Positions 1-6,418 of a stretch of DNA of 7,408 nt are shown one piece after another. The stretch comes from a bacterium (GTDB lineage Bacteria; Zhuqueibacterota; Zhuqueibacteria; Residuimicrobiales; Krinioviventaceae). Under the pieces are notes generated by a model. That model ran no database searches, had not been told where the DNA came from, and was given only the letters and a program-made list of their open reading frames with translations. The number at the start of each line of letters is the position of its first letter. The stretch's first letter is position 1. The stretch is taken from positions 1 to 7,408 of the forward strand of contig JAJRST010000028.1 of assembly GCA_024278645.1 (NCBI GenBank). Reading direction: 5' to 3'. The position numbers and the translations under genes are program-made.

Positions 1-181
1 TTCTTCGGCTGGCGGCGAGGCCCGAAGCCTCGGTGATCTCGTCGGACTGAATGATTCCCATATCCACTCTGCCGCCGAATCTTTTCGACTGTGCAACGGC
101 GCAAGTCAAGAGACCGACGGCAAGATAAACAAGCAGCATTTTTTCCAAGCCGTTCACACGGCGGCAAAAGGCGGTCAACAT
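1..181 (-). CDS. Secreted protein, N-terminal fragment (possible beta-propeller family)
   Basis: An open frame with no stop runs from an ATG at 181-179 off the left edge, giving 60 visible residues. Residues 1-14 form a basic n-region (Arg7, Arg8, Lys14). They are followed by a hydrophobic core at about 15-29 and an AVA-Q type signal peptidase I site near residues 30-33, so export is likely. A Cys lies at the end of the core (LLTC), but Thr at -1 makes a lipobox doubtful. A second in-frame ATG at 139-137 would give a shorter signal peptide without a charged n-region, so I prefer the upstream start, although its ribosome site is weak. After the signal the segment ending EASGLAASRR resembles the opening of secreted proteins that continue into a WxHNDSGD-like motif and are thought to be beta-propellers; that match is from memory and the decisive part lies outside the window. 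The gene starts 46 nt after the acyltransferase-like gene, so it may belong to the same transcript. Confidence 0.6.
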   Translation of the reverse strand, partial: MLTAFCRRVNGLEKMLLVYLAVGLLTCAVAQSKRFGGRVDMGIIQSDEITEASGLAASRR

Positions 182-227
182 TATTTCTCAATTAAATCAT
201 TTTGCTCAAAATAGTTTTGCCTTATCT

Positions 228-1220
228 TTAAACCCGGCGCTTCAGCGTCAAACGCAAACTGTCCCGAAACACGCCCTGCGCGCCAAAGCTCTCCTTGAAA
301 CGGGCCAGGCCCCAGTTAGGCTCTTCGTTGACGGTGAAAATGCCGAAATCGAGAAAACCATAACCCTCGCGAATGCCCCAGTCGATGATGTCATGGAACA
401 GACAATTGACGCCGCGGTACTGCTGGTAATCCTCATCGTGGCTGATGTAAAAGGCGAGTACGACGCGCGGGTTGCAGATGAACATGACCACGCCGGCGGC
501 CATGTCATTTTCCGGCGTATAAGCGGCGAACAGTTTGATGCGCTCCGGGAATAATGACTTGACCCGCAGCAGCTCGGGCAGTGTATGCGTCGGTTCGACG
601 CCGTGGCGCAGGCGCAGGTTTTTTTTCAATATTGCGTAAAAACGCCCGTATTCCCGCACATCCTCCACCTCGCGCACCACCACACCCAGTTTCTGGCCGC
701 GTCGCACCGCGCGTCGCGAACCCTGGTTAAAGGTCGTCAATATTTCATGGCGGGAAAAGTCGAGCGGTATGACGCTGGAGATTTCCCGCTTGCGGTAGGC
801 AAAGCCGTTTTGCACCAGGGCGAAATCGATGTAATTGCTCGGCCGCCGCAGGTAAATCTGCGGCGGCGGGGTCAGGTCGATGGCGGCAAAGCCCTGTTTT
901 TGGGCATGGTCAATCAGCGATTCGACGAGGTCGAACGCTTCGCGAATGGACAACGTGTCGCGCACGACAAAGCCACCATAAGAGGCGCCGCGGTGCGAAA
1001 TCAAAACGCGGCCTCCCTCCTGCACAAAATCGACGCCCGGCAGCAGGGCGAGCAGGCGGCCGTTCTTGAGAAATAACAGCGAATGATCGACAAAGCGCAG
1101 CGGTGGATGATAGGCGAGAAACTGCCGCGTGTGGAAGATTGTGCCGTTGTTGGCGGTCCAGACGAAATCATCCCAGCGCCGCCGTTCGGCTTCGGCATAT
1201 CGTAATACTTCTATGGACAC
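228..1220 (-). CDS. FemAB-like / GNAT-fold acyltransferase family protein (BioF2-like domain)
   Basis: This is a 330-residue cytosolic protein with no signal peptide or membrane segment. The layout fits the FemAB/BioF2-like group (Acetyltransf_6 type), two GNAT-like halves in tandem: an N-terminal half at about 1-150 and a C-terminal half at about 155-325. The second half opens with a basic SRRAVRRGQKLGV stretch (168-180), typical where these proteins begin their second fold. It continues with the strand AAGVVMFI (241-248), the YRGVN segment (268-272) and a FLDFGIFTVNEEPNWGLARF block (289-308). Relatives transfer aminoacyl or acyl groups to peptidoglycan precursors, polysaccharides or other amines; substrate and donor cannot be read here. 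The start is GTG at 1220-1218, set by the strong ribosome site just upstream; the overlapping ATG at 1222-1220 hits a stop within four codons. It follows argF by 11 nt, so the two are probably co-transcribed. The stop is TAA. Confidence 0.85.
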   Translation of the reverse strand: MSIEVLRYAEAERRRWDDFVWTANNGTIFHTRQFLAYHPPLRFVDHSLLFLKNGRLLALLPGVDFVQEGGRVLISHRGASYGGFVVRDTLSIREAFDLVESLIDHAQKQGFAAIDLTPPPQIYLRRPSNYIDFALVQNGFAYRKREISSVIPLDFSRHEILTTFNQGSRRAVRRGQKLGVVVREVEDVREYGRFYAILKKNLRLRHGVEPTHTLPELLRVKSLFPERIKLFAAYTPENDMAAGVVMFICNPRVVLAFYISHDEDYQQYRGVNCLFHDIIDWGIREGYGFLDFGIFTVNEEPNWGLARFKESFGAQGVFRDSLRLTLKRRV

Positions 1221-1233
1221 ATCCGGCCCCTTT
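1221..1233 (-). promoter_or_regulatory. Ribosome binding site of the FemAB-like gene
   Basis: Read on the minus strand, AAAGGGG (1233-1227) overlaps the argF TAA stop and lies 6 nt before GTG at 1220-1218. This fixes the GTG start and implies translation directly after argF on one message. Confidence 0.7.
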
Positions 1234-2146
1234 AGCTTGCCATGAGTTTCACCACAATCGCCTTTTGAATGTGCAGGCGATTTTCCGCCTCGTCAAAGAC
1301 GACGGAATGCGGGCCGTCGATGACCGCATCGGTGATTTCATCGCCGCGATGCGCCGGCAGGCAATGCTCGACGATGCAATCCGCGGCGGCGTGAGAGACA
1401 AGCTCTTCGTTGATCTGGTAGGGTGCAAAGATGCGCTTGCGCTGCGCCGCTTCCTCTTCCTGGCCCATGCTCGCCCAGACATCCGTGTAGACGATATCGG
1501 CGTCCTTGACCGCCTCGACGGGATCGTTGATGATGCGAATCTCGCTTTTGCCCTCTGCCTTTGCTTTTTGCAGCAGCTCGGCGTTCGGTTCAAAGCCCTC
1601 GGGACAGCCGATGCGTAGGTCCAGACTCAGCCGCGCCGCCAGGTTGATCCACGAATTGGCGACATTGTTGCCGTCGCCGATATAGGCGATCTTTAAGTCC
1701 TCATAGCGCCCCTTGTGTTCAAAAGCGGTAAAGATATCGCCCATGATCTGGCACGGGTGGGTCAAATCGGAGAGGCCGTTGACCACCGGCACCTCGGCAT
1801 ATTGCCCCAGCTCCTCGATGATCTCATGGCCAAAAACCCGCGCCATAATGCCGTCATTGAAACGCGACAGCACGCGCGCCACATCGGCGACGGATTCGCG
1901 CTTTCACAGTCCCACCTCGTTGGGGTTGAGATAGAGCGCATGGCCGCCGAGCTGGTACATGCCCACTTCAAAGGAGACGCGGGTGCGCGTGGAAGGTTTT
2001 TGAAACAACATGGCCAGCGTCTGTCCTTTCAACACAGGATGCTCCCGGCGGGCCTTGGTTTTGGCTTTTAAATCCGCGCAAATTTCAAAAGTTTCGAAAA
2101 TCTCGTCGCGGGAAAAATCGGTAATTTGCAAAAAGTTTCTTTTCAC
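1232..2146 (-). pseudogene. argF: Ornithine carbamoyltransferase, interrupted by an in-frame TGA at codon 81
   Basis: The enzyme joins carbamoyl phosphate and ornithine to make citrulline in cytosolic arginine synthesis. Read through the stop, the frame is 304 residues, the normal family length. It carries the carbamoyl-phosphate motif STRTR (52-56), FEVGMYQLGG (59-68), HPCQ (130-133), the ornithine-loop region DVWASMG (222-228) and HCLPAHRGDE (261-270). The SMG and HCLPAHRG motifs favour ornithine over aspartate carbamoyltransferase. Codon 81 (1904-1906) is TGA, where the family normally has Gly in an LG(K/R)xE context; the frame is the same on both sides, so this is a substitution and not an indel. 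One base change, GGA to TGA, explains it. Translation should stop after 80 residues, and the downstream piece has no good start (a GTG at 1882 lacks a Shine-Dalgarno). The start is GTG at 2146-2144, 11 nt after hslU. Identity is sure; whether the gene is truly dead is not, because all else is conserved and a base-call error would look the same. Confidence 0.9.
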
Positions 2147-2156
2147 AACAACCTCC
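2147..2156 (-). promoter_or_regulatory. Ribosome binding site of argF
   Basis: GGAGGT (2156-2151, minus strand) lies one base after the hslU TAA and 5 nt before the GTG start at 2146-2144. It is a near-ideal Shine-Dalgarno site, so it decides the GTG start and shows that argF initiation is still intact despite the internal stop. Confidence 0.8.
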
Positions 2157-2157
2157 G

Positions 2158-3516
2158 TTACAGGATGTATTGACTCAGGTCTTCGTCTTGAATGATGTCC
2201 TTGAATTTATCCTGCACCATTCTTTGCGTAATTTTGCAGGTTTTCGTCTTTTCATCCGGCAGCGCAAAAAGGATATCCTCCAACAGATTGCTCATGATCG
2301 TATGCAGCCGCCGGGCGCCGATGTTTTCCGACTGCTGGTTCACTTCCGTGGCAATTTTGGCGATCTCCTTGATGGCGCCCTTGGTAAATGTTATGCTCAC
2401 GCCCTCGGTCTCGATCAACGCCGTGTACTGCCGAATCAGGGCATTTTTCGGTTCCGTGAGAATGCGCTCAAAATCATTGGCGGTCAAACTTTGCAGCTCC
2501 ACGCGAATGGGAAAACGGCCCTGCAGTTCGGGAATCAGGTCCGACGGCTTGGCGACATGAAAAGCGCCGGAGGCGATGAACAGAATATGGTCCGTGCGCA
2601 CCATGCCGTACTTTGTGATGACGTTTGTGCCTTCGATGATGGGCAGCAAATCCCGCTGCACGCCGCCGCGCGACACATCCGGGCCGGCGGCGCCGCCGCC
2701 TTCGCCGGCGATCTTGTCGATCTCATCGAGAAAAACAATGCCGCTTTCCTCGACGCGATAAATCGCTTCGCTCACCACTTCATCCATGTCGATGAGCTTT
2801 TGCGTCTCTTCCTGCTGCAGCACGATGAGCGCTTCGGAGATGGACAGGCGGCGGCGTTTTTTCTTTTGCGGCATCATCGGCCCCAGCAGGTCCTGAATAT
2901 TGAGCCCCATCTCCTCGATGCCGATGGGCGAGATGACCTGCATGAGCGCCGACGCCTCGACCGGCACGTCCAGTTCGATCATGCGGCCGTCCAGTTTGCC
3001 GGAGCGAAGCTGGGAACGCATTTTTTCACGATTGCGCAGGTACTTTTCCTCGCGCGCGGTGCGCATCTCCTTTTCCTCATCCGAGTTGTCGTTTATATGC
3101 GGAGGAGGCGGCAGCAGAATATCCAAAAGCTGCTCCTCGGCCAGTTCGGCCGCCTTTTCCTGCACGTTCTCGACATACTCGCTGCGCACCATGTTCACCG
3201 CCTGGTCCACCAGGTCACGCACCATGGACTCCACATCGCGTCCCACATAGCCGACCTCGGTGAATTTGGAGGCTTCGATTTTGATAAAAGGCGAATTGGC
3301 CAGCCGCGCCAGCCGTCGTGCGATCTCGGTCTTGCCGACGCCGGTGGGACCGATGAGGATGATGTTGTTGGGCATGATCTCCTCGCGGAGGTCCTCGGGG
3401 GCGTGCTGTCGACGCCAGCGGTTGCGAAGAGCAATGGCGACTGATTTTTTGGCGTTGTCCTGGCCGATGATATATTTATCAAGCTCGGCGACGATTTCTT
3501 TCGGGGTTATATTCAT
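2158..3516 (-). CDS. hslU: HslU (ClpY), ATPase subunit of the HslUV protease
   Basis: This AAA+ unfoldase forms a hexamer that feeds unfolded substrates into the HslV peptidase in the cytosol. The 452 residues span the usual family length. Visible parts in order are the N-terminal YIIGQDNAKKSVAIALRNR (15-33), Walker A GPTGVGKT (56-63), the substrate-gripping pore loop GYVG (89-92), and the HslU-specific I-domain, roughly 110-240, with a Pro-rich LLPPPPH and charged helices. Then come Walker B VFLDEID (261-267), the arginine-finger segment GRFPIR (333-338), the sensor-2 segment GARRLHT (400-406) and a C-terminal tail ending DLSQYIL. In the family this tail inserts into HslV to activate it. All key residues are present. 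The ATG at 3516-3514 has only a weak upstream GAG as ribosome site. It lies 58 nt after hslV and its TAA stop is 11 nt before argF. Confidence 0.97.
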   Translation of the reverse strand: MNITPKEIVAELDKYIIGQDNAKKSVAIALRNRWRRQHAPEDLREEIMPNNIILIGPTGVGKTEIARRLARLANSPFIKIEASKFTEVGYVGRDVESMVRDLVDQAVNMVRSEYVENVQEKAAELAEEQLLDILLPPPPHINDNSDEEKEMRTAREEKYLRNREKMRSQLRSGKLDGRMIELDVPVEASALMQVISPIGIEEMGLNIQDLLGPMMPQKKKRRRLSISEALIVLQQEETQKLIDMDEVVSEAIYRVEESGIVFLDEIDKIAGEGGGAAGPDVSRGGVQRDLLPIIEGTNVITKYGMVRTDHILFIASGAFHVAKPSDLIPELQGRFPIRVELQSLTANDFERILTEPKNALIRQYTALIETEGVSITFTKGAIKEIAKIATEVNQQSENIGARRLHTIMSNLLEDILFALPDEKTKTCKITQRMVQDKFKDIIQDEDLSQYIL

Positions 3517-3574
3517 AATAGAGCTCGGAGTTTAAATCGCAAGTCGCTCAACGTCAGAGCAAAGCATTGACGCA

Positions 3575-4117
3575 TCAGAGTTCTTCGATAATAATGTTGT
3601 TATTGGTATAGATGCACACTTCGGATGTGATGCGCATCGATTCTTTAGCTATTTTGGCGGCGTCGAGATCGGAATGCCGGATCAGGGCGCGGGCGGCCAC
3701 CAGGGCGAAATCGCCGCCGGAGCCGATGGCGATGATGTCATCGTCCGGTTCAATAACGTCGCCGTTGCCGGAAATTAAAAAAATGTGATCCTTGTCCAGA
3801 ACGGCCAGTACCGCCTCGAGACGCCGCAGGTAGCGGTCGGTGCGCCAATCTTTGGCCAACTCGACGGCGGCGCGACTGAGGTTTCCCTTGAACTCTTCCA
3901 GTTTGTCTTCAAAGCGTTCAAAAAGGGCGAACGCATCCGCGGCGGCGCCGGCAAATCCGGCCAGCACTTTGCCGTTGTAAAGCTTGCGCACCTTGCGCGC
4001 TTTGGCCTTCATGACTGTGTCGCCATAAGTCACCTGGCCGTCGCCGGCAATAACCGCCTTGCCGTTGTGCCGCAGTCCGATGACTGTTGTGGCGTGAAAT
4101 TGTTTTGCATCTATCAT
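3575..4117 (-). CDS. hslV: HslV (ClpQ), peptidase subunit of the HslUV protease
   Basis: This is a proteasome-beta-type Ntn hydrolase that forms the double-hexamer proteolytic core beneath HslU. It is 180 residues. The sequence HATTVIGLRHNG shows the active-site Thr at residue 10, so a nine-residue propeptide (MIDAKQFHA) must be removed to free Thr1. In mature numbering, Asp17 (AGDGQ), Lys33 (KARKV) and Ser124 (GSGGD) are all where E. coli HslV has its catalytic residues. The protein ends in IIIEEL, a usual family ending, and its stop is TGA, which shows that TGA is read as stop in this genome. The ATG at 4117-4115 is 6 nt after the rpoN stop; a GGAG at 4134-4131 is a somewhat distant (13 nt) ribosome site inside the end of rpoN. 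Tight spacing suggests translational coupling to rpoN, and hslU follows as its partner. Confidence 0.97.
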   Translation of the reverse strand: MIDAKQFHATTVIGLRHNGKAVIAGDGQVTYGDTVMKAKARKVRKLYNGKVLAGFAGAAADAFALFERFEDKLEEFKGNLSRAAVELAKDWRTDRYLRRLEAVLAVLDKDHIFLISGNGDVIEPDDDIIAIGSGGDFALVAARALIRHSDLDAAKIAKESMRITSEVCIYTNNNIIIEEL

Positions 4118-4123
4118 ACGCTG

Positions 4124-5557
4124 TTAAATTCTCCGTCTTAAACGAGCGACCGGTATGTTCATTTGTTCGCGATATTTTGCCACGGTTCGGCGCGCCACGG
4201 GAAAGCCTTCTTTTTTCAATATCTCGGAAATTTTCTGATCGTTATACGGCTTGTTCGGCGGCTCATTTTCGACAAGATTTTTAATGATGCCCTTGATCTT
4301 TTTGTTGGAGACATCTTCGCCTTCATCCGTGGTGTATTTTTCGCTAAAGAAATATTTCAGCTCGAAAACGCCATATTCCGTCTGAATGTATTTGCCGTTG
4401 GTCACGCGGCTGATCGTCGAGATGTCCATGCCGATTTCATCGGCAATGTCCTTGAGGATCATCGGCTTTAAATATTCCGGCCCCTTGTCGAAAAAGTCGT
4501 ATTGCTTTTGAATGATCGTTTCCACGGTGCGCAGGATGGTAGCCCGGCGCTGATGGATAGAGTTGATCAGCCAGCGCGCCGATTCCAGACGTTGGCGGAT
4601 AAAGTCTCTCGCTTCCTTGCTGGTCTTTTTCTTGTCCAGCATCATCTTGCGATATTTGTTGTTGATGCGAAGCTGCGGGATGTTGAAATCGTGCATATAA
4701 ATTTTGAATTCGCCGTCCTCCTTGCGAACTTCAATATCCGGAACCACGTATTGATTGCCGAATGAAACATAACCTTCCCCGGGTTTGGGGTTCAGCTTTT
4801 TGATATAGTCCATGGTCCGCTTGACCGCTTCCAGATCGATCATCAGGTTTTTGGCCAGTTTTTCGAAACGCATGTTTTTAAAGTCGTCAAAATTGTCGCG
4901 AATCATTTTGATGGCCAGCTCGTTTTGCGGCTCCTCCTGTAAAAGCTGAATGAGCAGGCATTCCTGCAAGTTACGCGCGCCGATGCCCGGTGGGTCGAAC
5001 TGCTGAATGACGTCGAGCACCTTTTCTATCTTGTCGACATCCTCCTGCAGGTTTTCGGCAATGGTTTCGACATCCGTATCCAGGTAGCCGACATTATTGA
5101 TGTTCCAGATAATATATTCGCCGATCACCTCTTCTTCCGGCGGCAGTCCGGCCGTGTGAAGCTGGGTCATTAAATAATCGGTCAATGTCTCCTGATGCAC
5201 TTCAGCTCTTTCGTTCTCGTCCTCGTTTTTTTCACGCGGCAGATGAAACTCATAGTTGTCCTCATCATTGAGAATTTCCTCCCAGTTGATCTCCTCTTTT
5301 TCCTTTTCCAGCTCGATCTCGCCGATGTTGTCCTCGTTTACTTCTTCTTCCTCTTCTTCCAGCTTTTGCTCCTGAAGCTCTTCCATGTTCTCTTCGAGCT
5401 CTTCATCCTGGTCCATTTCCAAAAGCGGATTCATTTCCAGCTCGGTAGCCAGTCTTTGCTCCAGGCTCATAATGGGAAGCTGCAGCAAGGAGGAAAGCAA
5501 TACCTGCTGCGGCGATTGCTTCATCTGTAAACTAAGACTTTGACCTAATCGTACCAT
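4124..5557 (-). CDS. rpoN: RNA polymerase sigma-54 factor
   Basis: Sigma-54 directs RNA polymerase to -24/-12 promoters and needs an ATP-using activator to open DNA. The 477 residues show the full architecture. Region I, the activator-responding Gln/Leu-rich part, covers about 1-47 and includes QMKQSPQQVL. Region II is very acidic, at about 48-125, with a run of six Glu at 67-72. The core-binding domain follows with DPPGIGARNLQECL (188-201). The helix-turn-helix region lies at about 366-390 (KDIADEIGMDISTISRVTNG), and the diagnostic RpoN box ARRTVAKYRE at 455-464 contacts the -24 element. The protein ends LRRRI. The ATG at 5557-5555 is supported by AAGGGAG 10 nt upstream and by correct region I alignment. 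The 123-nt gap upstream of it is the largest in the window and the likeliest place for a separate promoter, though none is clear. The stop is TAA. Confidence 0.98.
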   Translation of the reverse strand: MVRLGQSLSLQMKQSPQQVLLSSLLQLPIMSLEQRLATELEMNPLLEMDQDEELEENMEELQEQKLEEEEEEVNEDNIGEIELEKEKEEINWEEILNDEDNYEFHLPREKNEDENERAEVHQETLTDYLMTQLHTAGLPPEEEVIGEYIIWNINNVGYLDTDVETIAENLQEDVDKIEKVLDVIQQFDPPGIGARNLQECLLIQLLQEEPQNELAIKMIRDNFDDFKNMRFEKLAKNLMIDLEAVKRTMDYIKKLNPKPGEGYVSFGNQYVVPDIEVRKEDGEFKIYMHDFNIPQLRINNKYRKMMLDKKKTSKEARDFIRQRLESARWLINSIHQRRATILRTVETIIQKQYDFFDKGPEYLKPMILKDIADEIGMDISTISRVTNGKYIQTEYGVFELKYFFSEKYTTDEGEDVSNKKIKGIIKNLVENEPPNKPYNDQKISEILKKEGFPVARRTVAKYREQMNIPVARLRRRI

Positions 5558-5567
5558 CTTCCAAACA

Positions 5568-5574
5568 CTCCCTT
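5568..5574 (-). promoter_or_regulatory. Ribosome binding site of rpoN
   Basis: AAGGGAG on the minus strand lies 10 nt before the ATG at 5557-5555. It is the best Shine-Dalgarno match in the lptB-rpoN gap and supports the chosen start. Confidence 0.6.
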
Positions 5575-5680
5575 GGTCCCTTTATGAAAAAAGTCAGTCA
5601 GGTGAACTGTTATATCCTCGACAAGCCGGCGACCGCTCCCTCACGGGTCAGCTTTTCCAGGTTGTCAATTAAAGTAAATA

Positions 5681-6418
5681 TTAGCGATCCAGGCGAAAAC
5701 TGTCGCCCAGGTAGAGCTTTCGCGCTTCCGGATCGTCGGCCAGGGACTGCGCCGTCCCGGTTTTAAGAACATTGCCTTCGAACAGCAGATAAGCGCGATC
5801 GGTGATCGACAGCGTTTCATGCACATTGTGATCGGTTATCAAAACGCCGATGTTGCGCTCGCGCAGACCGGCGACGATTCGCTGAATATCCTCCACGGCG
5901 ATCGGATCGACGCCGGCGAACGGCTCATCCAGCAGGATAAACTTTGGCTCGGTGACCAGCGCCCGGCAGATTTCCACGCGCCGGCGTTCGCCGCCGGAAA
6001 GCGTCGCCGCTTTGTTTTTCGCCAGGTGCGCAACATTCAAATCCTCCATGAGCAGTTGCGCCCTCTCCTTTTGCTGTTTCCGCGTCAGCGGCAGCGTTTG
6101 CAGTATGGCCAGCAAATTCTGCTCGACGGTCAGGTTGCGAAACACGGACGCCTCCTGCGCCAAATAAGAGATGCCCTTGCGCGCCCTTTTATACATGGCC
6201 AGCCGGGTGATGTCTTGCCCGCCGAGAAATATCCTGCCGCTCCTCGGGCGAATCATGCCGACGATCATGTAAAAGGTCGTCGTCTTGCCGGCGCCGTTCG
6301 GTCCCAAAAGGCCAACGGTTTCTCCCTGGCGAATTTCGATGCTGACGTTGTTGACGACGCGGCGTTTGCCATAAATTTTAACCAGCTTTTCACTGCGAAG
6401 CGTTAAAAGCCCGTTCAT
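5681..6418 (-). CDS. lptB: LptB, ATPase of the lipopolysaccharide export ABC transporter
   Basis: The cytosolic ATPase powers LptFG, which extracts LPS from the inner membrane and pushes it along the LptC-LptA bridge. The 245 residues match the family length. Motifs are Walker A GPNGAGKTT (39-47), Q-loop YLAQEASVFRNLTVEQN (85-101, Gln88), ABC signature LSGGERRR (140-147), Walker B FILLDEP (160-166), and the switch His197 in TDHNVHET. The YLAQE/SVFRNLTVEQN form and the end YLGDSFRL are typical of LptB rather than of amino-acid transporter ATPases such as LivF. The ATG at 6418-6416 overlaps the TGA of the OstA-like gene (ATGA), a sign of translational coupling; an AGGAG lies unusually close, 2 nt before the ATG. 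LptF, LptG and LptC are not in the window. The stop is TAA. Confidence 0.96.
   Translation of the reverse strand: MNGLLTLRSEKLVKIYGKRRVVNNVSIEIRQGETVGLLGPNGAGKTTTFYMIVGMIRPRSGRIFLGGQDITRLAMYKRARKGISYLAQEASVFRNLTVEQNLLAILQTLPLTRKQQKERAQLLMEDLNVAHLAKNKAATLSGGERRRVEICRALVTEPKFILLDEPFAGVDPIAVEDIQRIVAGLRERNIGVLITDHNVHETLSITDRAYLLFEGNVLKTGTAQSLADDPEARKLYLGDSFRLDR

Noticed and set aside
585..1618. Plus-strand open frames opposite the FemAB-like gene and argF
   Set aside because: They are antisense to well supported genes, have no family likeness and have no good ribosome sites.
1904..1906. TGA recoded as glycine (the code known in Gracilibacteria/SR1) or as selenocysteine
   Set aside because: hslV and the OstA-like gene both end in TGA at the expected family ends, so TGA acts as stop here. 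The family residue is Gly, not Cys, and I saw no obvious SECIS-like hairpin just downstream. One isolated case does not support recoding.
2170..3444. A 424-codon plus-strand open frame opposite hslU
   Set aside because: It lies almost entirely antisense to a perfectly conserved hslU, and its His/Leu/Arg-rich translation has no recognisable domain. It is a product of codon bias on the opposite strand.
3539..3570. GCTC...GAGC inverted repeat between hslV and hslU
   Set aside because: Four base pairs with a seven-base loop and no T-run; expected by chance.
5180..5420. Glu-rich low-complexity stretch in rpoN as an insertion
   Set aside because: An acidic region II of variable length is normal for sigma-54, so this needs no special explanation.
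5584..5613. Possible terminator between lptB and rpoN (minus strand, small stem before six T)
   Set aside because: The stem is only about five pairs including a wobble, AT-rich, and too weak to call an intrinsic terminator.
5660..5680. TTGACA on the minus strand downstream of lptB as a -35 box for rpoN
   Set aside because: No acceptable -10 hexamer stands 16-18 nt downstream; the only TATAAC-like site is about 50 nt away.
5584..5766. A 60-codon plus-strand frame in the lptB-rpoN gap
   Set aside because: Half of it overlaps the lptB end on the other strand, and the translation looks unstructured with no family signal.
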